Origin: Galbibacter orientalis DSM 19592
GTDB lineage: Bacteria > Bacteroidota > Bacteroidia > Flavobacteriales > Flavobacteriaceae
Assembly: GCF_000260115.1 (NCBI RefSeq)
Contig: NZ_JH651379.1
Location: 2,769,466-2,833,465, forward strand
Reading direction: 5' to 3'
DNA length: 64,000 bases
The position numbers and the translations under genes were made by a program. The notes beneath the pieces were generated by a model, which worked only from the letters and a program-made list of their open reading frames with translations, made no database searches and was not told the origin of the DNA. Numbering within the stretch: the first letter of the stretch is position 1; every line of letters begins with the position of its first letter. Shown here piece after piece: positions 15,113 through 24,307 of this stretch.

Positions 15113-15721
15113 ATGAAAGTTTTAGAAAGAACTGAAAATATTGACACTGAAAAGTATTTAAATATCTCATCATCTGCGGGGGTAACTTCTAATGTGGTTA
15201 CTTATGATAGGTATATTGAATTGATTATTGATTCTCTAGAGTTGAGATCAAAAGATCGGTTATTAGATTTATATTTTGGGATGAATCCTATAACATCTTT
15301 CATTCTAGACGAAGCAAAAGTTAATTATTTTGCTTTAGAAACATCTCATAAACTGGTAGAAAATGCTATAAATCGTTTTAAAAGAAGTATAGCTAAAAGA
15401 AAAGCTCTTTTTAGTGTTTTTGAAGATAATGATATTCCTTATGTAAACAACTTTTTCAATAAGATATTGAGTATCAATCCTCGTATTAATAATTTTGAGC
15501 TGCTAGAATATTTAAATTTAACATATCAAAAGCTTTCCGAACAAGGGTTAATGAGTCTTGCCTTTACGATAAAATCTTATGAAGAATCATTAAAGCTATT
15601 AGAATGTATCAACGTATCTCCATTTGCAATTAATGATTTTATGATTTTTGATGTTAGTATGTATCACAAATCTTCAGAAAATCATATAAAATCTGTATTA
15701 TTTAAACTTTCAAAAAATTAA
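15113..15721 (+). CDS. Small SAM-methyltransferase-like protein of the iron locus
   Basis: The 202-aa soluble protein has a pattern weakly reminiscent of class I methyltransferases: a motif-I-like strand and turn RLLDLYFGMNP (about 53-63), an acidic end to strand 2 (YFALETS, about 77-83) and an amphipathic C-terminal sheet. The glycine-rich GxGxG loop is absent, so cofactor binding is doubtful. It is divergent from the AraC regulator and shares its operator region, so it is probably in the same regulon. Function unknown. Confidence 0.5.
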   Translation: MKVLERTENIDTEKYLNISSSAGVTSNVVTYDRYIELIIDSLELRSKDRLLDLYFGMNPITSFILDEAKVNYFALETSHKLVENAINRFKRSIAKRKALFSVFEDNDIPYVNNFFNKILSINPRINNFELLEYLNLTYQKLSEQGLMSLAFTIKSYEESLKLLECINVSPFAINDFMIFDVSMYHKSSENHIKSVLFKLSKN

Positions 15722-15768
15722 GGTTCATTCTTAAAACCTTTCCATGGTTTTTAAAACGCAGTTTCTCC

Positions 15769-15799
15769 GTATTGCGTACAAACAGTTCCGTTTAGCGTA
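15769..15799. promoter_or_regulatory. 21-bp-spaced direct repeat operator (copy 2, flavoprotein promoter)
   Basis: GCGTA at 15774-15778 and 15795-15799, preceded by TCTCC and GTTCC at the same offset. Located ~90 bp before the flavoprotein start. Confidence 0.7.
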
Positions 15800-15840
15800 G
15801 GTTTAATTAGCTTCTTATAAAATACATTTGCATTATTTAT

Positions 15841-15868
15841 AATAAGTCTTAATAAATATTATATTTGT
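15841..15868 (+). promoter_or_regulatory. Fur-like box (copy 2) overlapping a TAnnTTTG -7 element
   Basis: AATAAGTCTTAATAAATATT (15841-15860) abuts TATATTTG (15860-15867), so a repressor bound there would cover the promoter of the flavoprotein operon. Confidence 0.45.
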
Positions 15869-15888
15869 TAGACATAAGAATTTTTAAA

Positions 15889-16944
15889 ATGATTAAAACA
15901 GATATACTAATAATAGGAGCAGGGCCAACGGGATTATTCACTGTTTTTGAAGCGGGATTATTAAAATTGAAGTGCCATTTAATTGATGCCTTACCACAAC
16001 CAGGAGGGCAATGTTCTGAGATTTATCCAAAAAAGCCAATTTATGATATTCCTGGTTTCCCAGAGATTTTGGCTGGCGATTTGGTGAAAAATCTTTTAGA
16101 GCAAATTAAATCTTTTGAACCTACTTATACCTTGGGAGAAAGAGCGGAAACGATTGAAAAATTAGAAGACGAAAGCTTTATTGTAACTACCAATAAAGGA
16201 ACAAAACACCATGCGCCAGTAGTTGTAATTGCTGGAGGATTAGGGAGTTTTGAGCCTAGAAAGCCACAGTTAGAAAATATAGATAAGTATGAAGATAATG
16301 GGGTTTCTTATATTATAAAAGACCCAGAAGTTTACAGAGATAAAAAAGTATTGATAGCTGGAGGTGGAGATTCTGCCTTGGATTGGTCTATTTATTTAGC
16401 CGATGTTGCTTCGGAAGTTTATTTAGTACACCGAAGAAATGAATTTAGAGGTGCCTTAGATTCTGTTGAAAAAGTAGCAGAGCTTTCTAAAAAAGGAAAA
16501 GTAGAGTTAATTACCGAAGCAGAGGTAACGCAGCTACATGGAGAAGATACATTGGAAGCGGTAACCGTAAAACATCTTAAAAATGGCGAATCTCATGTGG
16601 AGGTAGATAATTTTATTCCACTTTTTGGATTGTCACCAAAGTTAGGGCCAATTGCAAATTGGGGCTTGGAGATAGAAAAGAATGCTATAAAGGTGAATAA
16701 TGCGTATGATTATTCTACCAATATTCCGGGGGTTTATGCTATTGGCGATGTAAATACATACCCTGGGAAATTAAAGTTAATTCTTTCTGGTTTCCATGAA
16801 GCAGCAGTAATGTGTCAGAGTGCTTACCAGCGTATTTTTCCAGACAAAAAATATGTAATGAAATATACAACTGTTGGTGGAGTTCAAGGATTTGATGGAA
16901 CTAAAAAAGAAGCTAAAAAAGAAGTGATTAAAAGTATAAACTAA
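15889..16944 (+). CDS. NAD(P)/FAD-dependent oxidoreductase, ferredoxin-NADP reductase type
   Basis: It has the two-Rossmann thioredoxin-reductase-like fold: FAD motif GAGPTGLFTVFEAG near the N-terminus, NADPH motif IAGGGDSALDW (about 160-170) and GVYAIGDVNTYPG (about 280-292). The redox CxxC of thioredoxin reductases is missing, as in YumC-type ferredoxin/flavodoxin-NADP reductases. ATG 15889 is preferred over an upstream in-frame TTG (15865) that lies in the -7 element. In an iron-uptake operon it may supply electrons for siderophore-iron release; this is inferred. Confidence 0.88.
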   Translation: MIKTDILIIGAGPTGLFTVFEAGLLKLKCHLIDALPQPGGQCSEIYPKKPIYDIPGFPEILAGDLVKNLLEQIKSFEPTYTLGERAETIEKLEDESFIVTTNKGTKHHAPVVVIAGGLGSFEPRKPQLENIDKYEDNGVSYIIKDPEVYRDKKVLIAGGGDSALDWSIYLADVASEVYLVHRRNEFRGALDSVEKVAELSKKGKVELITEAEVTQLHGEDTLEAVTVKHLKNGESHVEVDNFIPLFGLSPKLGPIANWGLEIEKNAIKVNNAYDYSTNIPGVYAIGDVNTYPGKLKLILSGFHEAAVMCQSAYQRIFPDKKYVMKYTTVGGVQGFDGTKKEAKKEVIKSIN

Positions 16945-16954
16945 CCTCCAATTC

Positions 16955-17287
16955 ATGCTTACAGTATCTATTTTTTTAATCTTTATCGGATTTTACTTTT
17001 TATATATCACCTCCAAAAGAGCAGATTATAGGAGTGAATTAGGTATCTATAAATGGGGACACGCTAACGCCTCTCAATCAAAATATATAGGAGTATTATT
17101 AATTGTTTTAGGGCTTCTATTAGATATTTATCTGTTAGGGTGGGGAAGTGGAATCTTTTCATTTTTTGTTGTTTTGATGACATTAGCTAGTCTGATAATT
17201 TTAATTAGTCCTATAAGGTTTTTCTCACTTAAGAGTATTGTAGTTATTGGAATTTTAGCCCTTTTGTTAGAAATAAACATTTTATAG
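16955..17287 (+). CDS. Four-TM membrane protein, DUF3325-like
   Basis: The 110-aa protein is almost entirely hydrophobic, with about four membrane helices and a GWGSGIFSF turn. It resembles DUF3325 proteins that accompany PepSY membrane proteins in iron-uptake operons of Proteobacteria; this is by pattern only. It lies 10 bp after the flavoprotein gene and 1 bp before the next membrane protein. Confidence 0.5.
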   Translation: MLTVSIFLIFIGFYFLYITSKRADYRSELGIYKWGHANASQSKYIGVLLIVLGLLLDIYLLGWGSGIFSFFVVLMTLASLIILISPIRFFSLKSIVVIGILALLLEINIL

Positions 17288-17288
17288 T

Positions 17289-17585
17289 ATGCCTGCAAAT
17301 AAAAAATATTTAACTCAGTCTCCTCTTCAACGATTTTTAAAAATAACTGCTGGTTTTGTGGGTGGTTTTATTATAACAGAGGCATTCCATATGGTTTTAG
17401 CGCTTTGGTTTGACTTTGGAGCTATTATGTTTACAATTCGTTATGCAGGTTTTATGCTTTGGGCTGCATTAATGATTGTTGCTTTTTTAGCAAAAAGCGG
17501 ATGGAAAATATGGGGGATTTATCTGTCAATTACCCTTATTCTTTCCGTAATAATATACTTCAGCTCAAATATTAATTCATTATAA
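17289..17585 (+). CDS. Three-TM membrane protein, DUF3649-like
   Basis: The 98-aa protein has an N-terminal cytoplasmic stretch and three hydrophobic segments. Size, topology and position between a DUF3325-like gene and a PepSY gene match the DUF3649 iron-uptake accessory family, but sequence identity cannot be judged by eye. Translationally close to both neighbours (1 bp and 8 bp). Confidence 0.45.
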   Translation: MPANKKYLTQSPLQRFLKITAGFVGGFIITEAFHMVLALWFDFGAIMFTIRYAGFMLWAALMIVAFLAKSGWKIWGIYLSITLILSVIIYFSSNINSL

Positions 17586-17593
17586 TTTTTTAC

Positions 17594-19165
17594 ATGTCGA
17601 ATAGAATTTACAATGTTCTTTTTCATACGCATACCATCAGTGGTATTTTTATAAGCGCCTTATTATACCTTATTTTTTTTACGGGTTCTATTTCTTTCTT
17701 AAGAGATGAAATAAATGCGTGGGAGCGGAATGAACCAATAGCAGAAGGCTATTTTGAGCATATAGATTTTGATTCGGCTTTAAATTCATTAAAGCAGCAT
17801 GATACGCTTTATAGTAGAGATATAACTTTTTCTCAGCGTTTTTTTGAAAGAAGAATAGGTGTTTTTATGACGCCACCAAAAGATACAACCATAGTAACCG
17901 AAAAAGGAGGTGGAAGAAGAAGAGGTTTCTTTTATTTGGATATGGATAATTATTCCAAAACCGATTATGCATCTGGATATTCTCTGGGAGAGTTTTTTTA
18001 TAGGCTTCACTTTTTTGCACAATTAAACTTCTTTGGGAGGTCTGGATATTTTTTAGCAGGAATAGTTGCCTTCTTTTTCCTGTTTGCAGTGGTTACGGGG
18101 GTACTTGTTCATTGGAAAAAAATAGTATCTAGTTTTTATGTGTTCCGTCCAAAGGCTAAGTTAAAAACTATTTGGACAGATGCTCATGTTGCTTTAGGGT
18201 TAATAGGATTACCGTATCAATTTATTTTTGCCGTTACCGGAGCTTTTTTAATTATAGGTTATACAGTAATGTTGCCTCCTGTACAAAAAGTACTTTTTGA
18301 TGATAATCCTCGGGAAATGCAAAAAGCAATGGAGAGTCAGAAAGTAGAGGAATATGCATTTTATGGAAGTCCTTTACAAAAGGATTTTTCTCTTAACGAA
18401 TTTGTAAAACGAACAAAGCAAGAATGGCCAAATCTTGAAATTAATGGCTTTAAAGTTTTTAATTACGGAAATGAAAATATGCATGTTCAAGTAATGGGGT
18501 CTCCTAAGTTTACCGATGGCTTTGTAGGAACGGGATATCAAACTTTTAACGTGAACGACGGAAAACTGGTAAGTACAAAAGATCCCTACAATGATATTTC
18601 CTACGTAGAAGGCGCAAATGATGTTATAAAAAGACTTCATTTTGGAGATTATGGAGGGTATGGAATGAAATTGATTTATTTAATCCTTGGTTTTATAACC
18701 TGTTTTGTAATTATTTCTGGGGTTCTTATCTGGCTTGTTGCTAGAGATAAAAAGAATGTAGCCGAACATAAAAAGCGTTTCAATACTTGGCTGGTTAAAA
18801 TATATATGGTAGGCTGTTTAAGTTTATTTCCAGTTACTGCACTCACTTTTGTAATTGTTAAGCTATTTGCAGACGACTTTGATGGGGCTCGAAATAGCTT
18901 TATCAATAAAACGTTCTTTTGGACATGGCTTATTTTTAGTGTTTTACTACTTCTTAAAAAGAGTAATTATTTTACCAATAAGGTATGCCTAATTACTGGT
19001 GCAGCTTTTAGTTTACTTATTCCAATCTCTAATGGTATTAAGACAGGAAATTGGCCTTGGGTGTCTTATGCTAATGGGTATTCTCAAATATTAATAATAG
19101 ACCTTTTCTGGCTTATTGTGGCATTAATTTCTATAACTGTTGTGTTTAAAATGAAAAGGAAATAA
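17594..19165 (+). CDS. PepSY-associated transmembrane protein (PiuB-like)
   Basis: The protein (523 aa) starts with a membrane helix (FHTHTISGIFISALLYLIFF), has a large periplasmic loop, then the helix pair YFLAGIVAFFFLFAVVTGVL / WTDAHVALGLIGLPYQFIFA typical of PepSY_TM proteins. A second periplasmic domain and four more C-terminal helices follow. Such proteins are iron-repressed inner-membrane components thought to reduce or release iron from siderophores. The operon with the flavoprotein and two small membrane proteins supports this. Confidence 0.85.
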   Translation: MSNRIYNVLFHTHTISGIFISALLYLIFFTGSISFLRDEINAWERNEPIAEGYFEHIDFDSALNSLKQHDTLYSRDITFSQRFFERRIGVFMTPPKDTTIVTEKGGGRRRGFFYLDMDNYSKTDYASGYSLGEFFYRLHFFAQLNFFGRSGYFLAGIVAFFFLFAVVTGVLVHWKKIVSSFYVFRPKAKLKTIWTDAHVALGLIGLPYQFIFAVTGAFLIIGYTVMLPPVQKVLFDDNPREMQKAMESQKVEEYAFYGSPLQKDFSLNEFVKRTKQEWPNLEINGFKVFNYGNENMHVQVMGSPKFTDGFVGTGYQTFNVNDGKLVSTKDPYNDISYVEGANDVIKRLHFGDYGGYGMKLIYLILGFITCFVIISGVLIWLVARDKKNVAEHKKRFNTWLVKIYMVGCLSLFPVTALTFVIVKLFADDFDGARNSFINKTFFWTWLIFSVLLLLKKSNYFTNKVCLITGAAFSLLIPISNGIKTGNWPWVSYANGYSQILIIDLFWLIVALISITVVFKMKRK

Positions 19166-19194
19166 CACTTTCTTCAACCAAATTTAATTATTCC

Positions 19195-19225
19195 CTTTTG
19201 CGTAGATATTAATCCGTTTTGCGTA
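19195..19225. promoter_or_regulatory. 21-bp-spaced direct repeat operator (copy 3, TonB receptor promoter)
   Basis: GCGTA at 19200-19204 and 19221-19225, preceded by ATTCC and AATCC at the same offset as in the other two copies. Confidence 0.7.
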
Positions 19226-19272
19226 TTAATTTCAGTAGCTCATATAGGTACTTTTGCGCAAATTATATTTTT

Positions 19273-19292
19273 AATAAGTCTAAATAAGAATA
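19273..19292. promoter_or_regulatory. Fur-like box (copy 3)
   Basis: AATAAGTCTAAATAAGAATA ends 2 bp before the first possible receptor start, so it lies in the leader. Confidence 0.4.
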
Positions 19293-19309
19293 ATATGCGA
19301 ATTGTTTGC

Positions 19310-21670
19310 ATGAACAAAATACTGCTTTTGTCTTTATTAATTTGCTCCTTAACGGCATTTTCACAAAGTAATAATATAAATGTTACAGGAACAATATACG
19401 ATAGTGAGGGAGCTCCAATAGCTGGTGCTACTGTTGTGATTGAAGAACTGTTAAAAGGGGTGACTACTAATGTTGATGGGGTTTACAACTTAAGTACAAA
19501 TGCAAAGAGTGGAAGCTATACTTTGAAAGTTTCTTATTTAGGATTTGAAGCAAAGGAAATTTCAGTCAATTTAAAACAAGGAGAAACGGTAAATGTAGCT
19601 CTACAGTTAGAGGAATCTTCTTACGATTTAGATGAGGTTGTTGTTTCTGGACAAAGTATAGTAAATCAAGTTAGAGAAAAGGCTTTTAATGTAAGTGTGG
19701 TAGATGCAAAAGAACTGCATAATACAACTTTAGATTTGGGGCACGCTTTGGATAGGGTGTCGGGAATTAGAGTTAGAGAAAGTGGAGGAGTAGGGTCTCA
19801 GATGAATTTTTCGATTAATGGTTTTAGAGGAAAGCAAGTTCGTTTTTTTATAGATGGAGTCCCAATGGATAACTTCGGAAGCTCATTTCAATTAAATAAT
19901 ATCCCTATAAATCTTGCGGAAAGAATAGAAGTTTATAAAGGAGTTGTTCCAGTAGGTTTAGGGTCTGATGCTTTAGGAGGTGCCGTAAATATTATTACAA
20001 ATGCGTACAGCAAAAATCATTTAGATGCTTCGTATTCGTATGGGTCTTTTAATACTCATAGGTCAATGGTCAATGCTATTTATGTTGCTAAAAACGGATT
20101 TACAGCACAATTAAATGCGTATCAAAACTTTTCGGACAATTCATATAAAGTAAATGTGGATGTAGCCGATATAAATACAGGGCAGTATTACCCAAATCAA
20201 ACAGTAAAACGTTTTCACGATCAATATCATAACGAAACAGTGATAGCAAATTTTGGGGTTGTAAATAAATCGTATGCAGACCAATTGTTATTCGGAATAA
20301 CACTAGGGAATAATTATAGAGAAATTCAAACAGGAGCTCGAATTGTTAGTGTATTTGGGGGATGGCATAGAAGAGGGAATGTAATTATGCCAAGTGTAAA
20401 GTATAAAAAGAAGAATTTTTTAGTAGAAGGATTAAATGTTAGAATCAATGCTAATTACAATTTAGGACAAGAAAAAAATATAGATACGCTCCATAGAAGG
20501 TATAATTGGTTTGGGGAGTATAAAGAGTATGAAGGGCCAGGAGGAGAAAGATCATATTCTTTATATAAATATAGAAATAATAATGGGGTTGGAGCCGCTG
20601 CTTTTGATTATACAATTGCAGAAAAACACCGAATATCTTTAGGGAATACTTTAAATACTTTTAATAGAGAAGGAGAAGATGAGTTAAATCCGAATAACGA
20701 TACTTACCAACAGCCTAGAAAAACATTAAAAAATATTCTAGGATTGAGTTATGCATATGAAACGGAAAATTGGAATGCATCTGCCTTTACGAAACAGTAT
20801 TTTCAGCAAAATAAATTTTCACAATCCTATAACCCTACTGGAGATTATGGTGATGTAGCTTATAGAGACCAAATTAATATTTATAATTTCTTCGGATATG
20901 GCTTGGCAGTTTCTCACTTTTTTAATGAAAACTTTCAAATGAAAGCTTCTTTTGAAAAGAGTTATCGTCTTCCAGATTCAGAAGAATTATACGGAGATGT
21001 TATCAACCTTCAAGGAAATATCGACCTAAAACCTGAGCACAGTTATAACTATAATTTAGGAGCTAGCTATTGGTTGGCTTTACATAACGAGCATCAAATA
21101 AATTTCAATCTAAATGGATTTTATAGAGATGCGAGCGATTTTATCCGTCCACGACTTAATAATAACCAAACCATGCAAGTTATGGATAATTTAGGGAGTG
21201 TAATCAATTTAGGTGTAGAGGCTGAAGTTAGATACCAAAGCGCTAGACATTTTAATGCAGGGGTTAATTTAACATATCAAGATTTAAGAAATAATACCAA
21301 ATACGAAGAAGGACAAACTACCGAAAGCATAGTGTATCGAGACAGAATTCCAAACATGCCCTATCTCTATGGAAATGCAGATGCAAGCTACACTTTCGAG
21401 AATGTAGGAGGAAAGGGTAATTTATTGAGTATAGGTTATAATATGCTTTATGTGCATGCTTTTTACTTGTATTGGCCAAGCTTAGGCTCGGATAAACTTG
21501 ATATTCCTGAACAACTTTCACACGATTTAAATGCAACCTATACATACAACGAAAAACTGCAATTTACGCTAGAGTGTAGAAATATTTTTGATGCCGAATT
21601 GTATGATAATTTTAGTTTACAAAAGCCAGGAAGAAGCATTACAGGAAAAATAAAATACACTTTTTTATAA
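19310..21670 (+). CDS. TonB-dependent outer-membrane receptor (siderophore/iron type)
   Basis: The start at 19310 is preferred because it gives a clean signal peptide (MNKILLLSLLICSLTAFSQ); an in-frame ATG at 19295 would add MRIVC. A carboxypeptidase-regulatory-like domain (about 20-110) leads to the plug (VVVSGQSIVNQVREKAFNVSV; GGAVNIIT) and a ~560-residue beta barrel ending in Phe-Leu. The absence of a SusD partner, together with the PepSY and flavoprotein genes upstream, argues for iron-chelate rather than glycan uptake. Its promoter carries the GCGTA direct repeat and a Fur-like box. Confidence 0.93.
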   Translation: MNKILLLSLLICSLTAFSQSNNINVTGTIYDSEGAPIAGATVVIEELLKGVTTNVDGVYNLSTNAKSGSYTLKVSYLGFEAKEISVNLKQGETVNVALQLEESSYDLDEVVVSGQSIVNQVREKAFNVSVVDAKELHNTTLDLGHALDRVSGIRVRESGGVGSQMNFSINGFRGKQVRFFIDGVPMDNFGSSFQLNNIPINLAERIEVYKGVVPVGLGSDALGGAVNIITNAYSKNHLDASYSYGSFNTHRSMVNAIYVAKNGFTAQLNAYQNFSDNSYKVNVDVADINTGQYYPNQTVKRFHDQYHNETVIANFGVVNKSYADQLLFGITLGNNYREIQTGARIVSVFGGWHRRGNVIMPSVKYKKKNFLVEGLNVRINANYNLGQEKNIDTLHRRYNWFGEYKEYEGPGGERSYSLYKYRNNNGVGAAAFDYTIAEKHRISLGNTLNTFNREGEDELNPNNDTYQQPRKTLKNILGLSYAYETENWNASAFTKQYFQQNKFSQSYNPTGDYGDVAYRDQINIYNFFGYGLAVSHFFNENFQMKASFEKSYRLPDSEELYGDVINLQGNIDLKPEHSYNYNLGASYWLALHNEHQINFNLNGFYRDASDFIRPRLNNNQTMQVMDNLGSVINLGVEAEVRYQSARHFNAGVNLTYQDLRNNTKYEEGQTTESIVYRDRIPNMPYLYGNADASYTFENVGGKGNLLSIGYNMLYVHAFYLYWPSLGSDKLDIPEQLSHDLNATYTYNEKLQFTLECRNIFDAELYDNFSLQKPGRSITGKIKYTFL

Positions 21671-21786
21671 GAAAACAGTGGCGTTATAACCGCTATTAGC
21701 ATTATAAATACAGATAAACTATTTAAGTGCATTATAACAATTAAACAATAGAGTTAAGTATAAATTTTAGTTTAAAATTATTTAAA

Positions 21787-23046
21787 ATGATCAAAAAATC
21801 AACTTATTTTTTCAGTCTATTATTTGCTGGAACTTCACTATTAATAGGATGTAGTGATGACGATTCTGGAAATCCAGATGGAGAAACAGAGAATCCAGAT
21901 GCAACATCAAAGTACATTATAACCGCAACTCCAACAGCTTCGGAAGGGGTGGCAGATTATATTTTAACAGCAGACGATTTATCTCAAGGGAGCATTACTA
22001 CAGAAGGAAATGGAATAGAACAAGATGGAACGTACCGTTACTATTTAACTACAAATAATAAGTTTTTTAGTTTGTTATATGGGCAAGGAAATCCAGGAGC
22101 AGTTACCACGTATGAATTAAGTGGGGAAAGTACTTTGGAAAAAATATCCGATTTTCAGTCGGAAACAGTACAAGCTTTTGGAGCTGTTAATGATGATGTG
22201 TTAATGATTAAAATATCAAGAAGTGCCGAGTCTCCAATTGCTTATTGGTATCAATTAGATACAGAAACTTCTCAATTTACTACAGAAGGGCAAATCAACA
22301 CTCAAGAGCTAGCTAATAAAGAAAATGATGAAATAGCATTTTTCTCTTGGATTACACAAGTGGGAGATAAGGTGTATCTTCCTTATTTTACAGTTAAAGG
22401 ATGTTGTAATGATACTTTTGGAACTGAGTATCCAAACGAAGCTAATATTGCAGTGTATTCATATCCAGAAATGGAATTAGAAACGGTTATTCACGACGAT
22501 CGTACAAGTTATATAGGAAGATATTTTGATAACGGACTTTCTGTTGATGAAAATGGAGATGCTTATGCTTTCTCAGCAGCAGTTGCCACTACTAATGGAG
22601 AGTTAACTTCTACAAAACCATCTGCAATTACTAGAATTAAAAGTGGTACCACAGCTTTTGACGATTATTATTTTGATATAGAAGCAGCGGCTGGTGGTGC
22701 TTATATTGCAGATCATAAGTATGTTGGAAATGGTAAAGCAATAGGGATTTTAAGAGATGAAAAAACATCTGCTTATGAAACAGGTAATTTATTTTATGTG
22801 ATAGATTTATACAACAAAACGCTAACATTTGTAAGTGGAATGCCAGCAGCTGATGCCATATTAAATGTAACAAAAGGAATGGATATTTTAGTTTCTGAAG
22901 ATAAAAGTACAGTGCATGTTGGAGTTACCACAGAAACTGGAAGTGCTATTTATAATATAGATGTAGCAAGTGCTACTGCAACAAAAGGATTAGAAGTAAA
23001 TGGGGGAGTAATTACTGCAATAAGTAAACTTGACCCTGCGGAATAA
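21787..23046 (+). CDS. DUF4374 lipoprotein
   Basis: The lipoprotein signal ends LLIGCSDDD (Cys at about 22). The ~390-residue mature part is rich in repeated beta segments, suggesting a propeller. DUF4374 proteins regularly sit next to TonB receptors of iron-related loci in Bacteroidota and may be surface-exposed partners. It lies 116 bp after the receptor gene with no terminator between them and is closed by a strong terminator at 23071-23110. Confidence 0.85.
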   Translation: MIKKSTYFFSLLFAGTSLLIGCSDDDSGNPDGETENPDATSKYIITATPTASEGVADYILTADDLSQGSITTEGNGIEQDGTYRYYLTTNNKFFSLLYGQGNPGAVTTYELSGESTLEKISDFQSETVQAFGAVNDDVLMIKISRSAESPIAYWYQLDTETSQFTTEGQINTQELANKENDEIAFFSWITQVGDKVYLPYFTVKGCCNDTFGTEYPNEANIAVYSYPEMELETVIHDDRTSYIGRYFDNGLSVDENGDAYAFSAAVATTNGELTSTKPSAITRIKSGTTAFDDYYFDIEAAAGGAYIADHKYVGNGKAIGILRDEKTSAYETGNLFYVIDLYNKTLTFVSGMPAADAILNVTKGMDILVSEDKSTVHVGVTTETGSAIYNIDVASATATKGLEVNGGVITAISKLDPAE

Positions 23047-23070
23047 TTAATTAGTTTGAAATTTGATTTT

Positions 23071-23110
23071 AAAAGTCGTCTGAAGAATATTCTTCCAGAC
23101 GACTTTTTTT
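23071..23110. terminator. Bidirectional rho-independent terminator
   Basis: AAAAGTCGTCTG...CAGACGACTTTTTTT forms a perfect stem between the convergent DUF4374 gene and the gene at 23119. Confidence 0.88.
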
Positions 23111-23118
23111 ATAGTTAA

Positions 23119-23658
23119 TTATATTTTGGAATTAATAATTCTATTCCATTTTTCAGCAAAAAGAACCTCAGGAATAAGTTGAGTAGATTCTTGAAGGTCA
23201 AAAATTACTAGCTTTTTTATTGCTGAAGTTTTAAAATGTAATTCAAGAAAAACCTTTACAATAGCAGCGTTACTTTTTCTATTTTCACTTTTTCTTATAA
23301 TCTCTATTTTACAATTTTCAACCTCGTTCAAATTGAAGCTTTTTAATTCTTCAATTTCTTTTGTAGATCTATAATAGTAGAGTGTATTTTGCTTTTCATC
23401 TAACGCAAAACATACATCAGAAATCATTTCATGAACAGAGATTACGCCATTATTATTTTTAGCTTCTTCCAAAATTGGAATTAATAATTTTCTAGAGGCT
23501 TTTTTTATTTGTTTTCCTAAAAGCAATAAAGGAACAAGGCAAACAGTTAATGTAACTGTTCCCCATAGGATGGAAGATGTATCCATTGCTATTAATTTAA
23601 ATTTTATATAAAAGATTATAGCCAATATTAATGCGTTAACTAATAGTGACAAGATCAA
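23119..23658 (-). CDS. Hypothetical membrane-anchored protein
   Basis: 179 aa with two N-terminal hydrophobic segments (about 1-20 and 28-48) and a soluble C-terminal domain rich in Lys/Glu. No known motif is seen. Stand-alone gene, convergent with DUF4374. Confidence 0.6.
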   Translation of the reverse strand: MILSLLVNALILAIIFYIKFKLIAMDTSSILWGTVTLTVCLVPLLLLGKQIKKASRKLLIPILEEAKNNNGVISVHEMISDVCFALDEKQNTLYYYRSTKEIEELKSFNLNEVENCKIEIIRKSENRKSNAAIVKVFLELHFKTSAIKKLVIFDLQESTQLIPEVLFAEKWNRIINSKI

Positions 23659-23690
23659 TTGTTTTAGTGTTTTTTAGATAAAAACAATTG

Positions 23691-23767
23691 AATCCCTCAT
23701 TGAGGGTTTTATTTCCCAGAGCCTGTCCTGAGTTTACCGAAGGGCTCTAAGTCGAAATGGATTAAAA
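23691..23767. repeat. Dispersed intergenic repeat (copy 1)
   Basis: CCTCATTGAGGGTTTTATTT, then CCAGAGCCTGTCCTGA...GTCGAAATGGATTAA. Closely matched at 54531-54606 and more loosely at 47031-47106. Confidence 0.7.
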
Positions 23768-23781
23768 CTTTATATAAAACT

Positions 23782-24138
23782 TCACCAATGGTAATGGAAA
23801 GGGTAAATAATAACTTTTATTAAGAAGTGTGATAGGTTAAATTTAGCTCCAATGTATAAAGGATTAAATTTTGCAACACTTATTCCGAGAGTTATATAGT
23901 TTAAAAATATAAACTTGAGTTTGTGTAATTTAATATTAAGGTTTTCAAAAAACTCAATATTGTTTCTTGTTTGGAGTGTAGCAACGCCTTGGTATTTAAT
24001 GCCTACCGCTATATTTTCTGTAGAATTTTGAGATAACGGAAGTTGAATTTTCTCAAAATGATCAATATCAGTTTTAGAAGAATTTAAATAAATAATTCCT
24101 CCTAAAATAAAAAGCGATATAATTTTCCAAATTTTCAC
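23782..24138 (-). CDS. Hypothetical protein with N-terminal membrane anchor
   Basis: 118 aa, one N-terminal hydrophobic helix (IISLFILGGIIYLNSS), the rest beta-rich. No family recognised. The start MKIWKI at 24138 is plausible; it may be a small periplasmic protein. Confidence 0.45.
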   Translation of the reverse strand: MKIWKIISLFILGGIIYLNSSKTDIDHFEKIQLPLSQNSTENIAVGIKYQGVATLQTRNNIEFFENLNIKLHKLKFIFLNYITLGISVAKFNPLYIGAKFNLSHFLIKVIIYPFHYHW

Positions 24139-24307
24139 AATGGCAAAGGTACTTTATTCATCAGTTTTGCAAACATTTTTCTTATTATTTTTAGCGGCTT
24201 GTTTCTGTTTATAGATATAGAAATACTATTTTAGTTGAAATGTGTGAATGGAATATTCACTTTCAAATGATTGTGGAATTTCTTAACTTGTAGAGAAAAT
24301 TTATAAG

